A model generated the notes under the pieces. That model worked only from the letters and a program-made list of their open reading frames with translations, was not told the DNA's origin and searched no databases. A DNA stretch of 64,000 nucleotides from assembly GCA_021399445.1 (NCBI GenBank), contig JAJTUQ010000005.1, positions 5,332,001-5,396,000 of the forward strand, written 5' to 3'. This document shows, piece after piece, positions 1 through 11,712 of this stretch; the stretch's first letter is position 1, and every line of letters begins with the position of its first letter. The stretch comes from Xylogone sp. PMI_703. Its lineage: Eukaryota; Ascomycota; Leotiomycetes. Position numbers and translations under genes: made by a program.

Positions 1-517
1 GAGCTTTGCCGTTGTTATTCCTTACTTTCGAGAACAGAGAAAAGGTGTTGTCTTGAACATTTCCTCTATTGGAGGACTTAGGGCAAAGGACCAGTTGGTT
101 TACTATGGAGCGAGCAAAGCGTTCGTGAATAAGGTAAGTAATCTATATTAACAACCTAATGTGTGGAAACACTAAAATGTCTACAGATTACTGAAGGCCT
201 TGCATCAGAATACGGCCCAGACGGCATACGGGTGAACTCGATCTGTCCTCTACTTGGATACACCGGCTTGTAATGGCCCCAGCCATTCCACCATGCTTTT
301 AAGGCTACTTACACTTCAATTTAGAACCGAGATTTTCACTGGCGTAAAAGATACCCCGGAGTTCCGAGCGAAGTTCGCAGCAACAATTCCCTTAAAGAGA
401 GGGCTTGAGCATGAAGATCTTGCGAATGCAGCTGTATTCCTGTGTTCTAATGATTCTTCATTCATAACAGGCGTTAATATTGCAGTAGACGGGGGCAGCA
501 CATGTGTTGTTGATTAG
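1..517 (+). CDS. Short-chain dehydrogenase/reductase, 3' part
   Basis: C-terminal part of a classical SDR oxidoreductase; the 5' end, with the NAD(P)-binding glycine motif, lies outside the window. I join exons 2-133, 187-269 and 325-517. Both introns (53 and 55 nt) have GT/AG ends and the frame is kept; the second splits a Leu codon. The sequence shows the NISS strand, the catalytic YGASK (YxxxK) motif, a VNSICP segment after the active site, and the usual C-terminal end FITGVNIAVDGG. The substrate cannot be deduced. The stop is at 515-517. Many fungal relatives are annotated as 3-oxoacyl-ACP reductase-like or glucose dehydrogenase-like; I claim only the family. Confidence 0.88.
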
Positions 518-1058
518 GGATCGCACAAGGTCTGGTTAGATAGTTCCATATAAATTGCTATGCGATTGACCGTGATACTTTATCTCTACAATAAAATAAG
601 TCTCGCGCCAAAGCTAAATTATAAGCAGGAGAAAAGATGAAAGGAAACAAACAAGAAGTTGCACATAGCCTAAAGTTTTCGTAATGTGATCTCTTCGGAA
701 GTAAAGAAGCCAAAGCTTAATGATGAGTGTGGTCGATACGAATGGGCTGTAACGATTCTGCTTGAGTTTTAAAAAGCGGAGGTCGACGAGCGAATCAGCC
801 CAGCAACAATTGTCTGGCGTGATGGGAGGGAAAGTTCCATCCGTAACGCCCGGAGGGGTTCATGGTACCTCCCTCGCCTCGGTCGTAGCGCGACATGGCT
901 AAGTGAGTACGCCCTCGGAATAGGATTGCTGCTTCATTTTACGAATGGGCCGATGGGAAAAAAAGATGTGTATAAAGTAACAAGTAGGTAGACTTGCTGT
1001 CTCCTTTGATCGCCATTCAAAGAAGTTCCTAGATCGGATATAACAAATTCAATACATC
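518..1058. other. Intergenic, no gene seen
   Basis: AT-moderate DNA with no convincing coding frame. A TATA-like GTGTATAAAG stretch at about 967-977 lies some 85 nt upstream of the next start codon and may be its promoter. Nothing else recognisable. Confidence 0.5.
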
Positions 1059-1544
1059 ATGACAGCTATCTTTACATTTGCAGAAAGAGCACGCGAGAAG
1101 CTGGGCCAGGAAGCTGCGCAGAACGACCCAGACTTGCGCCGCGTGCTGGGTCATGCCAAGCTTCTCGACTCTCTTATCATTGAGCTCTCAGTCTCAAGAC
1201 TCGTTTGGGGTGAAAACCCGGCTGAGGACGAATTTGACATGGAACCTGCGGAAGACGACTCCGATTCAAACTCGGATACAGACTCAAACTCAGACACGGA
1301 CTCATCTGCAGATTCAGACTCAGATTCATACTCAGACACAGACTCAGATTCAGACTCGGAATCGGTCTTCGGTCCGAAATGGTCCCATCGTGAGCATTTC
1401 GGGCGGGAGCGTTGCAATGACTGCGGCGGGTACACCCAAAACGTGACAACCGACGGGGATGAGATTGATGAGTTCCACGAAACAGCAACACTAATTGCTG
1501 GCAAGTCACTCATACAGATCAACTGTCAGGAGGCCCTAAGCTAG
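1059..1544 (+). CDS. Hypothetical acidic protein with Ser/Asp repeat
   Basis: Intronless frame of 161 residues starting MTAIFTFAERAREKLGQEAA. Residues about 1-50 are predicted helical and end in a DPDLRRVLGHAKLLDSLIIEL segment. A similar N-terminal segment occurs, to my recollection, in uncharacterised ascomycete proteins. Residues about 66-105 are a nearly pure run of Ser, Asp and Thr (SDSNSDTD-type units). The tail holds a CxxC pair (RCNDCGG). The function is unknown. Two overlapping antisense frames and one +1 frame exist but are products of the TCAGAC-type repeat. It could be a nuclear or scaffold protein with a phosphorylatable acidic tract, but that is only inference. Confidence 0.6.
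   Translation: MTAIFTFAERAREKLGQEAAQNDPDLRRVLGHAKLLDSLIIELSVSRLVWGENPAEDEFDMEPAEDDSDSNSDTDSNSDTDSSADSDSDSYSDTDSDSDSESVFGPKWSHREHFGRERCNDCGGYTQNVTTDGDEIDEFHETATLIAGKSLIQINCQEALS
1255..1365 (+). repeat. Imperfect 6-nt tandem repeat coding for Ser-Asp
   Basis: Degenerate repeats of GACTCAGATTCA-type units inside the 1059-1544 frame. The unit length is a multiple of 3, so gains or losses keep the frame. Confidence 0.8.
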
Positions 1545-2839
1545 CCAAAGTTTCCGTGCGGCATCCGCGGGTTTATTAAGCGGACGCGTTGGATGCGGTA
1601 GCAAATTCCTCGGAGCCGATGATCTGAGGCACGATTGCATTCAGGACCTAATTAGCACGCAAAGGCTGTCAAGGATCTTGTATCGCTACAGACTAAAATG
1701 TATGGTACGATACTTATACCGCGGTCGTGGTAGTAGGACATAGTTATTATGCCGGGCCGTTCACTTCTACGACATGGCTCGATTGCTTCAGAGTGTCGGC
1801 AATCCACGCTATAGGTGGCTGCTCCATCTCCATCTGGGGGCGGCGCAATTCATGCTGTCGTGCACTCTAGCTGCATACAGTTGTACTCCGTATTATTACC
1901 TCTACAGCAGTCACTGGACTCGTGCTGTGGGTTTGATACAAGTCGCGAATGGAGATGTGATCCCGTGGGTCGGTGAAGTGTATGGCAATCAGGTCTAAAA
2001 CCTGGGAATTGTTTAGGAATTACACCTTACAAAAATCATGATACCCAATTGCATGTATATAGTTGGCAGAGAAATCAAAAAGAGGGTTTGGAATCTTAAC
2101 TTCAGAAATCTTCCCATGCAATAGTGCTAATTATATACCTTGTGTCGTGACTAATCCTCTGTATTCGATGTATAATAGACCTGTATCCTCGGTGTTACCA
2201 AGCAATTGTTAAGTCTTATTACTGCTGTGAGAGTGAGGAGGGTCTGTACAAATGGTATCGATATTGCAGATGTAAATGGAGAATCAGCAGAGCCAACCAT
2301 TTAGAACACAACGAGAAAGCGTATGAAGGAAAGCTAGAGGCCCTGTTTCAACGTAGAAAGTAGAAAATGATTGAGTCCATTAGAGAGCCTAGAGGTTCGA
2401 TTCATATCTAACTGGAGGCTAAATCTATATCTTGGTAATCTACCCACTTACCCCTGCATATTACTATATTGATTTTTGGTTCCGTCCTCTAAAGTGTATT
2501 TTAAATAAAGGTTTAGGAGTGGATCCGTGCTCCAATTTGAACTCCCGAAAGCTGACTTCCGGGGTGGCGACTTGTAAACATAATTCCTGTATGAAATCGT
2601 CCATCTTAAGTAAGGTGTGCGGCCAACAAAGTTCGTTTACCTCAATTACGAAGTATACCGGTTCGGATATGAGGTTTGTACAGGATCGGTATGTAATGGA
2701 CATAATTAATATTACGATTATCTACTCTATTTGACATTCTTAGCTCACTGATCTCGGCTTCGCTTGTGATGCTCATATTTGCTTGGGTCCCCTAAAGCAT
2801 TTAATGCAGATACCCTCGCGTTATTAGAATTTTCAATTG
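1545..2839. other. Intergenic, no gene seen
   Basis: Only short frames without homology or splice support (for example 1774-1998 and 2432-2734). I could not recognise any gene, RNA or repeat. Confidence 0.5.
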
Positions 2840-3732
2840 CTAATTTTCTCCGGGGGGTTCAAAATTAGATTTGTACACCCCAATTGCTTCACCGAGTTCT
2901 TTATTACATTTCTCAAGATGAGAAATATACTCTGTTGCTTTAGAAATTATAGTTGCCTACTGACATGTTAACAATCTTCCTTATAATAGAGAGATTAATA
3001 GAGGATACGAGATATGCTACAAGAGGAGGATAATCTTGAAGAATATTCACAGAAAAACAGGTAAAGGATTCAAAAAATTAGTCATACCTTAGTTATATTG
3101 TTGGTTGGGACCGAGCGATGTAGATCTTCCGTCATACCTACCCTTCTCTTCTTTGGCTTATCTGCGTTCTCGGCACTACTTATGACTTTCAAACTAGGTA
3201 TATTATCTCGGAGAGTGGAAATTTTATCATTAAGATTTGTACGGTAACGCTTTTCAATCATGTTGTGTGTCTGCTTGCGGGCCGATGCAAGATTCCGTTT
3301 ATAAGATCTCCTTGTCTTGGTAGATGGCGCGTCATCTGAATTCGGATTGTCAGAGTTCGACTCTACGGAATCCTCTTCATTAGGGTATATAGGCGCTGGC
3401 GCGGGATTATCATATGATTCAGACGGTGACCACTGTCGTAGATAAAACGGGGAGCTTGGTGTGTTGCAGTCCAGGTCTGATCGTGAAAATGACGAGAGGT
3501 CTGCTAGCAAGCCCTCTGATGTTTCAGCAATCAGCTCGGTCAGTATGGTGGATGCTCCAAGCTGCGTTCCACTAGGAATTGAAGTTGGATCAATTGTATC
3601 CAACATTGGGGTCCCTGAGAACTGAAGGCTTTCCCGAAGAGAAATTGTCTGACCGCACATGTCAAGTGCTGTAGGTGAGATCAAGCTTTCAAGCTCCGAA
3701 TCCAATGGAATATAGAAAAATGGTGAATCCAT
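2840..3732 (-). CDS. bHLH transcription factor, SREBP-like, without membrane domain
   Basis: Two exons, complement(2840..2956) and complement(3088..3732), about 253 residues. The DNA-binding helix reads KQTHNMIEKRYRTNLNDKI: the His-Glu-Arg E-box contacts are present, together with the Tyr (in KRYR) that marks SREBP-type factors. A loop containing KPKKRRVGMTEDL follows. Helix 2 is supplied by exon 2 (ATIISKATEYISHLEK), which joins exon 1 in phase 0 after NNITK. The intron is 131 nt, longer than its neighbours. I start at the ATG at 3732, since the frame extends upstream only from a GTG. The first about 150 residues are acidic and Ser/Pro-rich, like an activation region. The protein ends about 20 residues after the bHLH, so unlike SrbA/Sre1 it has no transmembrane anchor; it resembles SrbB-type short factors. 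Target genes are unknown. Confidence 0.85.
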
Positions 3733-6724
3733 CCTATTTCTTTCTTCTTTACCTATCACATTAGAGTTAGATTACTTTACAGTGAACGGGTCTCCATGCG
3801 AGGGGTAGTTACAAGCAGAATATATCTAAATTTCAGTTTTAAACTTGACCACCTCATACCATAAACAAGTAGCTTGTTGAATCCCCTATTGTACGCAGTT
3901 AGTTTTGAGAAATAAATACTCAGTGGCGGTGCATGTTCCCAAGGCGGCTTAGGATGTCGTTTGGTATGCATAATTCTGCAGAAGATGACGATTCTTTCGC
4001 GCCGCATTAGGATAGGTAGAAAGCGTAAATTCATAAATGAAGGTATATAAACTTAGGCTTTAGTTAATACGTACTTTGCATGAAGAGCTTTTAGTATATG
4101 CTTTGTCTCAATGTCATACGGAAAGGTATGTAGACAAGCACAGCCAAGTTGTTCGACTCAGTGCTGTTGAGGACGCCGCGAGAATTTAAAGCTCTAGACG
4201 TTGGGTCTCCCTTGGTTGCACTCCCTTCTCGAATTGGAGCAAAGCATGATCTCCATGTACACACATCAAGCATCCTTCGTAGTTGCTCCTCCACCATATC
4301 AGAAAAAGCTCCTCGGAGGGTATTACTCGTCCTGATGGCACCAGAACGAATCCGAGGAACTATCGAGCCCTAGGCGTTGGCTATGCGATGATGCATGATC
4401 AGCTGCAGCTGCAGGGATATGCATTCCGTTAGGTTGCGCTTCCAGTCTAGATAGTTACTGTATTTATCAGGATCTCAAAGCATCCAGGTAATGGGGCCAG
4501 AGTACCCGGTACAGGTCCGGATTCGATGAGGGATAAGAGGCCCACCATGGGCTTGCATATTATGGTCACATCTGAAGGACCCTCAAAAGTCATCGAGATC
4601 CTAATGTCCCTTCTCCGGTACATTTCAATTGCTAGAGTCACTTTTCCGAGACTCAGAGCCAACGAGATCTCATATTCCGCTGGTTGTCCCCAGGGCCGCG
4701 AGAGTCGCTCATCTCTTACATTTTCAAACTCATTGCATTTCATTGTCGTGTCTCGCCAGCCCTAAACCGTGCTACTCCTGGCGTTATGATGCCGATTCAA
4801 ATACTTCCCAAACCTAAGCAATGAATAAACAAGCGGGGTTTAGCTGGAAAAGAAAAGGGATCCTCGGAATCGGTGAGAGATAAGGGAGCGCACCATACGG
4901 ATCCCTCTCTGCGTACCGGCACCCATCTCCCACAGCTTTCATACGAGAGGATCTAGAGCTTACCAAGTCAGGGACAGCAGCCATCACCTTGCACAACTGT
5001 GAATGGTTTGTCGCGCTGTGAGAGTGACAAGTAACATGTCCTAGTCGGTAGGAATTACCCGCAATAGCATAATGATATATGATTGCCAGTGGTCAACTGG
5101 GGAGTATCAAGATTGCATGCGGACGACAGATCAAATTCCTAATGTAAAGGCATATTCCCAACACCTGATCGACATACCGTGCAAGAAGATTGCACCAACG
5201 TCCGGTATTAGTGTAAGCTCCGGATCGGGGCCCACAGGGGCGTAGCTGAAGAACTTAGGATGCCTAGGCCTTGTTAGACCTGCAAAGGGGGAAATCCAAT
5301 CGCTGACAGCTTATAGCCGTAGATATTTGCTGGTAGGTCCAGAACACCCGCCATTAGGACTGATTGCTCGTGGGTTATTCTGGGATTGGCAACCACGCGA
5401 CTAGACAATAGTAACAGGGAAGAGCCTATGAATCTGGGGTACCTAGCCGATGGCATTGTGTCCGTTGCCTCTTATATTTCTGCGATAAAGTGGCCTTTCT
5501 TTTAGCGTAGAGGAGACTGATTTATCGCATCGCAGGTTCGTCAAAGGCAGCTCAGCCATAGAAACAAAGTTGATACCTGAACCATCAATCCACCAACGCG
5601 TTAGTGATATCATAGAGATTCCGCACGAGAGTGAAGAGTTACCCCTCTCTGCGAGGGGGTGAACAACTATTAACATATTTGCGCCAGTCAGTATGAAGGC
5701 TCGGATTGGCAGACCCCTGAGGGAAGAGATCCCAACTCCCTCAGCCACCGGACCCTCGGAGCGTTCGGGGTGGCAGAGCCATCGGAGAATGCCTCGTTCG
5801 GCTTCGATCTTACACTCTGTTGCATTGGGAAATTGTGCTGGGTTCCAACCAATTGTATACACGAAATAAACAGTATGGGTAGCCTCGGCAACTGTCGGTG
5901 GTAGTCTGGGCGTGACTGAGGTTTTCCTAATTTATATTAGAGCTTTAGAGCTTGTAGATTAAGTATCGAAAGACAGACGCCTCACCTAGTTCTTTTTTAT
6001 TCTTCTATTTATCACTTCCTCTTTTCTTTCTTCTTTCTCATCCACATACACTTAGTCTCTCTTTCTCTCTCGCTGATGGATGCTTTATCCATATTATCCG
6101 ATATTTGGATATGTATCCTATCGTAAACTGTTCATTTTAGAATAAGTGACAAAGAGATAACTACTTCATGGTTACTCGTCTATGAAATCGTTCCATGAAA
6201 GCATTGTTTTCTAGCTGAGGTGAGGTTAAACTTTGGAAGCTTTACGGTGGAAGAACGCTAGGAATAAACATCACGCCATAAGCCTCACTGTACCCTATCG
6301 ATCCTTTTTATCGACCCATAACGTTATGTCATACTATGGGTTCTCTCTTTTTGGTTATTGGACAGGTTAGGGTTATTTCTACCAGCTGAGTTAATACCAG
6401 TATATTTTCAAGCAGATGTCTACACGAATAGTTTGAATCATCGCAAGCTTCTTAAGCGGTGTTTGACTTTGAAGGTCTTAGTAAATATTTCTAGACAAGA
6501 TAATTTGAAAGTAGCATTTAGTGGTCAGGACTGCGAAACATATTTGGTAAGCTCCGAAATCAAGAATGTTCGTAAACCTCTTCAGTTTTCATGTGCGGAA
6601 AAGCTCCGTTGAGCGCCATGTACTGATAGTGCCATAGTCAGAAGCATCTGACTCGATTATTAAATAGAACAGGTTTCTTCTGACATTTTTATCTGTTTGT
6701 GTTGAGTATAACGGACCGAGTAAA
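3733..6724. other. Long gene-poor stretch
   Basis: About 3 kb with many short frames in both strands and none I can support. The longest is on the minus strand at 5443-5862 (139 codons), without a recognised domain; it and 5274-5456 could be decayed remnants. A pyrimidine-rich tract (CTTTTTTATTCTTC, TTTCTTTCTTC) lies at about 5992-6070. Confidence 0.45.
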
Positions 6725-7331
6725 ATGTCCGCCGGCGTCGAAAGTTTTCTAACCAATGTGTCCACCCTTTCTGCGATTTGGCCGCGCAACCAAACTATCT
6801 CAATTAGAATACGTGATGTTACAGTAACTTCAGTTTTCTCATTTCTTGGTGGTCTACTTATTGTAGGGTTTCTAGTTGGGTTGGTTAGGATGCTCTGTTG
6901 CTATTCCTTGGAACTAAATCTCTTGTTAGGTTACTTTTGATATCCTTTGAAACACCATACCAGATGGATCAGGCCGATTTAAAACGACAAATGACACATT
7001 TAGACAAATTAATAAAATCCGAAAAGTTCTCCACGTGGAAACAGAGAATGCAGAGATGTAGAGGGCTAGGAACGCCCGTGTCATCCGAATATCAGTGGTA
7101 GGTCTTATTAATTGTTATAGTTCTAATTCAATACCCATGCTTATGGTCAATTGCTTTTTTCTACGTAGTACATTCTGTATTTCAGCCCTAACTGATGATG
7201 ACATGGTCCGAGGACTTCCATGCAATCACTGTTACCATAAAGCATGTATAGATCCCTGGTTTAGTTATGTGCATCGCACATGCCCTCTGTGTCATCGTAT
7301 ATTCTATACGGAGGGAAGCTATGGTAATTAG
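6725..7331 (+). CDS. Membrane RING-H2 zinc-finger protein (putative E3 ubiquitin ligase)
   Basis: Proposed exons 6725-6883, 6964-7097 and 7169-7331, about 151 residues. The second intron (71 nt, GTAGGT...TACGTAG) is well supported because it splits a Cys codon and restores the first zinc ligand pair: CTFC, then LPCNHCYHKAC and TCPLC, giving C-x2-C...C-x-H-x2-H-x2-C...C-x2-C. An N-glycosylation site (NQT) precedes a hydrophobic segment at about residues 34-55 (SVFSFLGGLLIVGFLVGL), so this is a single-pass protein with a cytosolic RING, the plan of ATL/RNF13-like ligases. The first intron (80 nt, weak GTTAGG donor) is less certain. The substrate is unknown. Confidence 0.75.
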
Positions 7332-8497
7332 TCATATTGTTAAGTATTAGATATATGAGGGTCCCATATTCCTGAGTATCGAACTTAAAATACTATTCGA
7401 TCTATGTCAGGGCTTAGACAATGGTATCAAACGTGTAATAATATGTTTTTTCTCCTTTACCAACGAAATCTTTTTTCAAGGGACTGAGTACATAGGATAG
7501 ATGCAAGCTAATAGACGACGAGTGTGGTAGTGATAGCAGCCAACTTGGCGATTAGGCTGTAGCTAGATAGTAGGTTGCGTTTCAAAGACAAAATGATAAC
7601 TAAAGATTGTTCTCTGAAGCTCCTCAAACAAGAACAACCTGTCCATTTATACGGTAGCATACCTCTAGGCCTTCACTCATGCAGAAGTTGCCAAGTCTCA
7701 TCAACTGAGGTAGTAATATGTGGTTGAGCCCTGACATTTTTTTTTGGTCCCCTTCTTTTCTTTCCATGCTTAAGGCAGTTTATAGCGTTTACTCCTAAAA
7801 CCCCGCAAGCTAGCTATTACTAATCTAGTGGGTGAAGATAGTGTTGTAGGAGTTAATCCCTGAAATATGGTTCAAGAGAAGTAATAATCTTCTCAAGATA
7901 AGCCTGTATTACGTGTCTGTTAGAGTGTCTTCAGACCGAGGAAGGCGTGAGAACACCATGATTTAATTTAATAGGCGATTTTGCCGATAATGGCGATAGA
8001 AGCGAATGGTAGGTTGCAGAATTGAACCGTAGTGTCTTATATTATAGTGATTTGATAACCTTTTACATACGGCCGTAAAAGTGCATTTGTGTTTTTTGGG
8101 TGGGCATCATATCTAGCCCCAAGCAACACCAAAGCAAAGTGAACTTCCCCGCTTGCCATTCGAGTCACGCGGAGAATTCTCGGAATCTAATATGGTCTAA
8201 TAGCTCTGGATCGAGATTGAGCAGTAGCTAAAGCCGTATATCCCAGCTCTCCCGGTATAGTGCAATAGGATCCGTCAATTGACAATAGGAGATCAGCGGA
8301 CTTTGGAGGATGCAAGTTTGAATCAGTCGAGAAAATACAGGAAGAGATTCAAGTCATGTGAGCGTTACAATATGCATTACACTATTGCTTGTTTCTCGAA
8401 TGATATTGAAACATTTGCGGAATTGTCGGTTGTCTGCTGCCGAGATAGAAAGTCTGATCAAAGTATATATTGAACCCACAGAACCTCTCGCTCCGTA
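7332..8497. other. Intergenic, no gene seen
   Basis: No supported coding frame. AT-rich, with a TATATATTG stretch about 30 nt before the P450 start codon that could be a TATA element. Confidence 0.5.
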
Positions 8498-10198
8498 ATG
8501 AATCCAACTGCATCCTCACCACGGTACAAATTATCAATCATGATCCAAGGTCTTTTTCCGGCGTCTGTAGACAAAAATTCATTGATTCTTATCGGAGTTA
8601 TATCATGCCTTCTCTTTTATACCATACTCTATGTGCTCTATCAACGATTCTTCCACCCATTAGCCAAATATCCGGGTCCATTTTTTGCAACTCTGACAGA
8701 CCTTGGCCGCTTCAACTACTTTTATTCTTTAAAGATTGATCAGATTCTGTTCGAGCTCCATAGAAAGTATGGACCCATCGTCCGATACGGCCCAAATGAC
8801 CTTAGCTTTTGGGAAGGAAAAGCAGTAGTAAAAATCTACAAAGCCGGGAGATCGATGCCGAAGAGTGCGTTCTACAATGGTTTTACGGTGTTTAAGCCAA
8901 ACATGTTTGGGACGACAGATGAGACTGTAACATACTCTTTTCTCTTTGGTGACTAGGTAGGACAATGAATTGACTATTTCCAGATCCATGCCCTTAGAAA
9001 GCGACAAGTTGCTCATAACTTTTCGATTGCCTCCCTAACTGACATGGAAGAAATATTCGACCGTCATATCATCAACCTACTATCAAAGCTTCAGAAGCAC
9101 GTTGACTCACATTCCCCAGTTGATTTAAAACTGGTTTTTGCGTTTTTTGTTTTTGATTTTTTGGGTGATATTGCTTTCAGCACACAATTTGATACGCAAA
9201 AAGAAGATGATCCATCAAATCTGCCTCCAATTGGTGATCACTTCCTGCTCTCTTCTCTATACGGTTGTTTTCCGAGCTTGCTTCCGTATTCTGCTAAAGT
9301 AGTCCCTTACATTCCTATGACGTGGCTTCAAAAATTGGCTTTTGCCAGAAAGCAAATGCGACACATTGCCACAGATGCTGTCTCGAAAGAAATTGCGGAA
9401 AGCAAACTTGGTAAAGAAAGAAGTCACAAAGATACCAACCTACTCACTCGATTGGTTGAAGCCAAAGATCCGGAGACTGGACAAGCCCTGTCAGAAACTG
9501 ACATTCAGTCCGAGGCGTGGTTATATCTCATCGCTGGATCGCATACCACCTCAAGCACATTGACTCTCTTATTCTTTCATCTACTGCATAATCCTAATAT
9601 TTATGACAAGGTTGTCACAGAAATTGATAGGGAACTTCAACCACTGGATGCTACCAGAATATACCAATACACTGGATTGGAGTCTAAACTCCCATACACT
9701 CTTGCATGTATCCGAGAAAATTTCCGTGCCAGTCCTAGTTTTACGATGCCCTTAGCGAGAGTCATAACAAACCCAGAAGGACTGGAAATCTTGGGAGAGA
9801 GAATCCCTACAGGAGTGAGTAACACATGTCTCATATTGCCTAGAAAGCTGCAGTACTAACGTGGAATAAATGGGTAGACGAATTGTGCTGTCTCAAGCTA
9901 TCCACTACACCACAATCCATCCATATGGGGTTCGGATCATGACGTATTCCGGCCAGAAAGGTGGTTAGGCGATGAATATTCTAAAGATCAGCTGGATAGT
10001 CTTCTTCATTTTGGCATGGGTCATCGTTCATGTATCGGGCGGAATATTGCTATGATCAGCATTATAAAAGTGGTATCAACGGTACTAAGACACTTTCGCC
10101 TAGATGCTATGGATAGAGATGAAGTTCTTGAGATGGAAACAACTGGGGTTAGCGATAAGAAAGGCCCTCTTTGGTGTAAAGTATCATCGCGCGAGTAG
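8498..10198 (+). CDS. Cytochrome P450 monooxygenase
   Basis: Complete P450 of about 526 residues from exons 8498-8926, 8984-9814 and 9878-10198. All splices are phase 0 (introns of 57 and 63 nt; the second has a TACTAAC branch site). An N-terminal membrane helix (about residues 27-48) is followed by the proline hinge KYPGPF. I-helix: LIAGSHTTSST (AGxxT). K-helix ExxR: RENFR. PERW-type motif: FRPERW. Heme loop: FGMGHRSCIGRN, with the Cys thiolate ligand. It is an ER-bound mixed-function oxidase needing a P450 reductase. The substrate cannot be read from sequence; the style resembles pisatin-demethylase/benzoate-hydroxylase-like fungal families often found in secondary metabolism. The next gene is an exporter. 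Confidence 0.93.
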
Positions 10199-11712
10199 CT
10201 CTATTCAAAGTACGTGAATTTAGTTGGATTCAAAATACAACAGTTTCATGCTTTACAAGAAAGATATCTGCAACTCATTAGGAGCAATACAATCTAATGT
10301 TCTTGGCTATCTGCGTGTATTGGATTGTAACAAGCGTTATTGCTGGTACCCATGCTGAAAATGGCTGGCTAGATTAGTAAATAGATTGCAACGGGGTTAG
10401 GTTACGGCAGATAACTCTTTGAAGATGCACTGATAGAAATTTAAGTATGGCTTAGTTGGAACAGATAACCCAAAGACTCCTCTCCCTCTCTCGGCTGACA
10501 GGCATTTCGGGTGTCCTGCAGGCCAAGGATGGTTCAATACCATAGGACATTAGAATACGATATAATCTTTACAACGGCGTCTAAACATTTCTCCCTAGCA
10601 TACATTGAATGTGTAAAGTGCGGGGTCAGGCTTGCGCCCCAGAGGATCTTACTAATAACTTTAATTGACTTCAGGCCCTTTATATAGATATTGAGTCTGT
10701 ACGGTATCTCCTTGCAATAGGGTGACTTCTCTCCGTATGTATGCTTTTCCACTTGAATCAACACCTCTGTTAAATATTTGAATGTATTGGTTTCCCGCCA
10801 ATTTAACCAGTCGATCCCAGTTTACGAGTCAAGGGATTTTACAATCTCTAATAGGTTGTTTTCAACGACAGCCTCCCTAATTCATGATTCAAGCATTTGA
10901 TGAAAGGTAAGATCCAGTGGAATTAATAAACATTTATTTAACTGTTTGTTAGGTTTTGCGCCCTTAGAATCACACTGTTTCATTCATGACTATACACACT
11001 CGAATAGTCACTATTAACAACGCACCAACACCGAATAATTCCCTGATATTCATGAGACATATCAAGACTCAGGAGATCTAGTGAAGGAAGTGATTACGGA
11101 ACACTTTAATTCTTAGATGAGGCCTCATTAAGAAATTTCGGAGGTAGGTATCGCGTAGCTCGCTTATCTCGCGTATGTCGCTGGAGACGGTGGTTGGCTG
11201 GATAATGCCGTCCTCATCTTATAGGGTAAAGAGCATGTGTTAGTATCTAGTTGTAAGACGACGAAATCGCGAACTATGGGTCCTCGGGTCCAAAGTCAAA
11301 TCTTGGACCCGCATTCCAAATCTCGTGAATTAGTGCTATTTACCTCTAATTTGTCAGCGGATGTTCCAGGCCATTACGATTAATGAGATATGTGTGTACC
11401 ATTCAACAGGCCCTTGTAGCATCTCCAGCATAGTGTAACTGTACCTATCACGCCCTATGTGTGACATTTTGTCCTGAGCAACAAAAGAAGAATGTCACGT
11501 AATTGTCAGGTACTAGCTAAAATGGCAGTACAGGATTTCCAGCTGAGAAGGTTGAAATCTCCTGGACTCGGAAATCAAGGTTCCGTTTATGATCATTTCC
11601 AACTCTTTCAGTTCCTTAGGAATCCCAGCCTGTTTTAAAAGTACTCTCGCGATATGTCCAAACGTCTATCTGTTATTAGGGATTGTCTTCATCAACATCT
11701 GCACTATTCAAA
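10199..11712. other. Intergenic, no gene seen
   Basis: 1.5 kb without a convincing frame or recognised repeat between the P450 and the transporter. Confidence 0.5.

Noticed and set aside
2341..2420. tRNA-like GGTTCGATTC near 2394
   Set aside because: No acceptor stem, anticodon arm or D-arm can be paired around it.
5443..5862. Minus-strand 139-codon frame
   Set aside because: No recognised domain, unusual composition and no splice context; kept only as part of the gene-poor region.
8498..10198. P450 as the aldoxime-forming enzyme of the nitrile cluster
   Set aside because: It is 18 kb from the aldoxime dehydratase, with a transposon block between, and shows no special similarity to CYP79-type enzymes that I can see.
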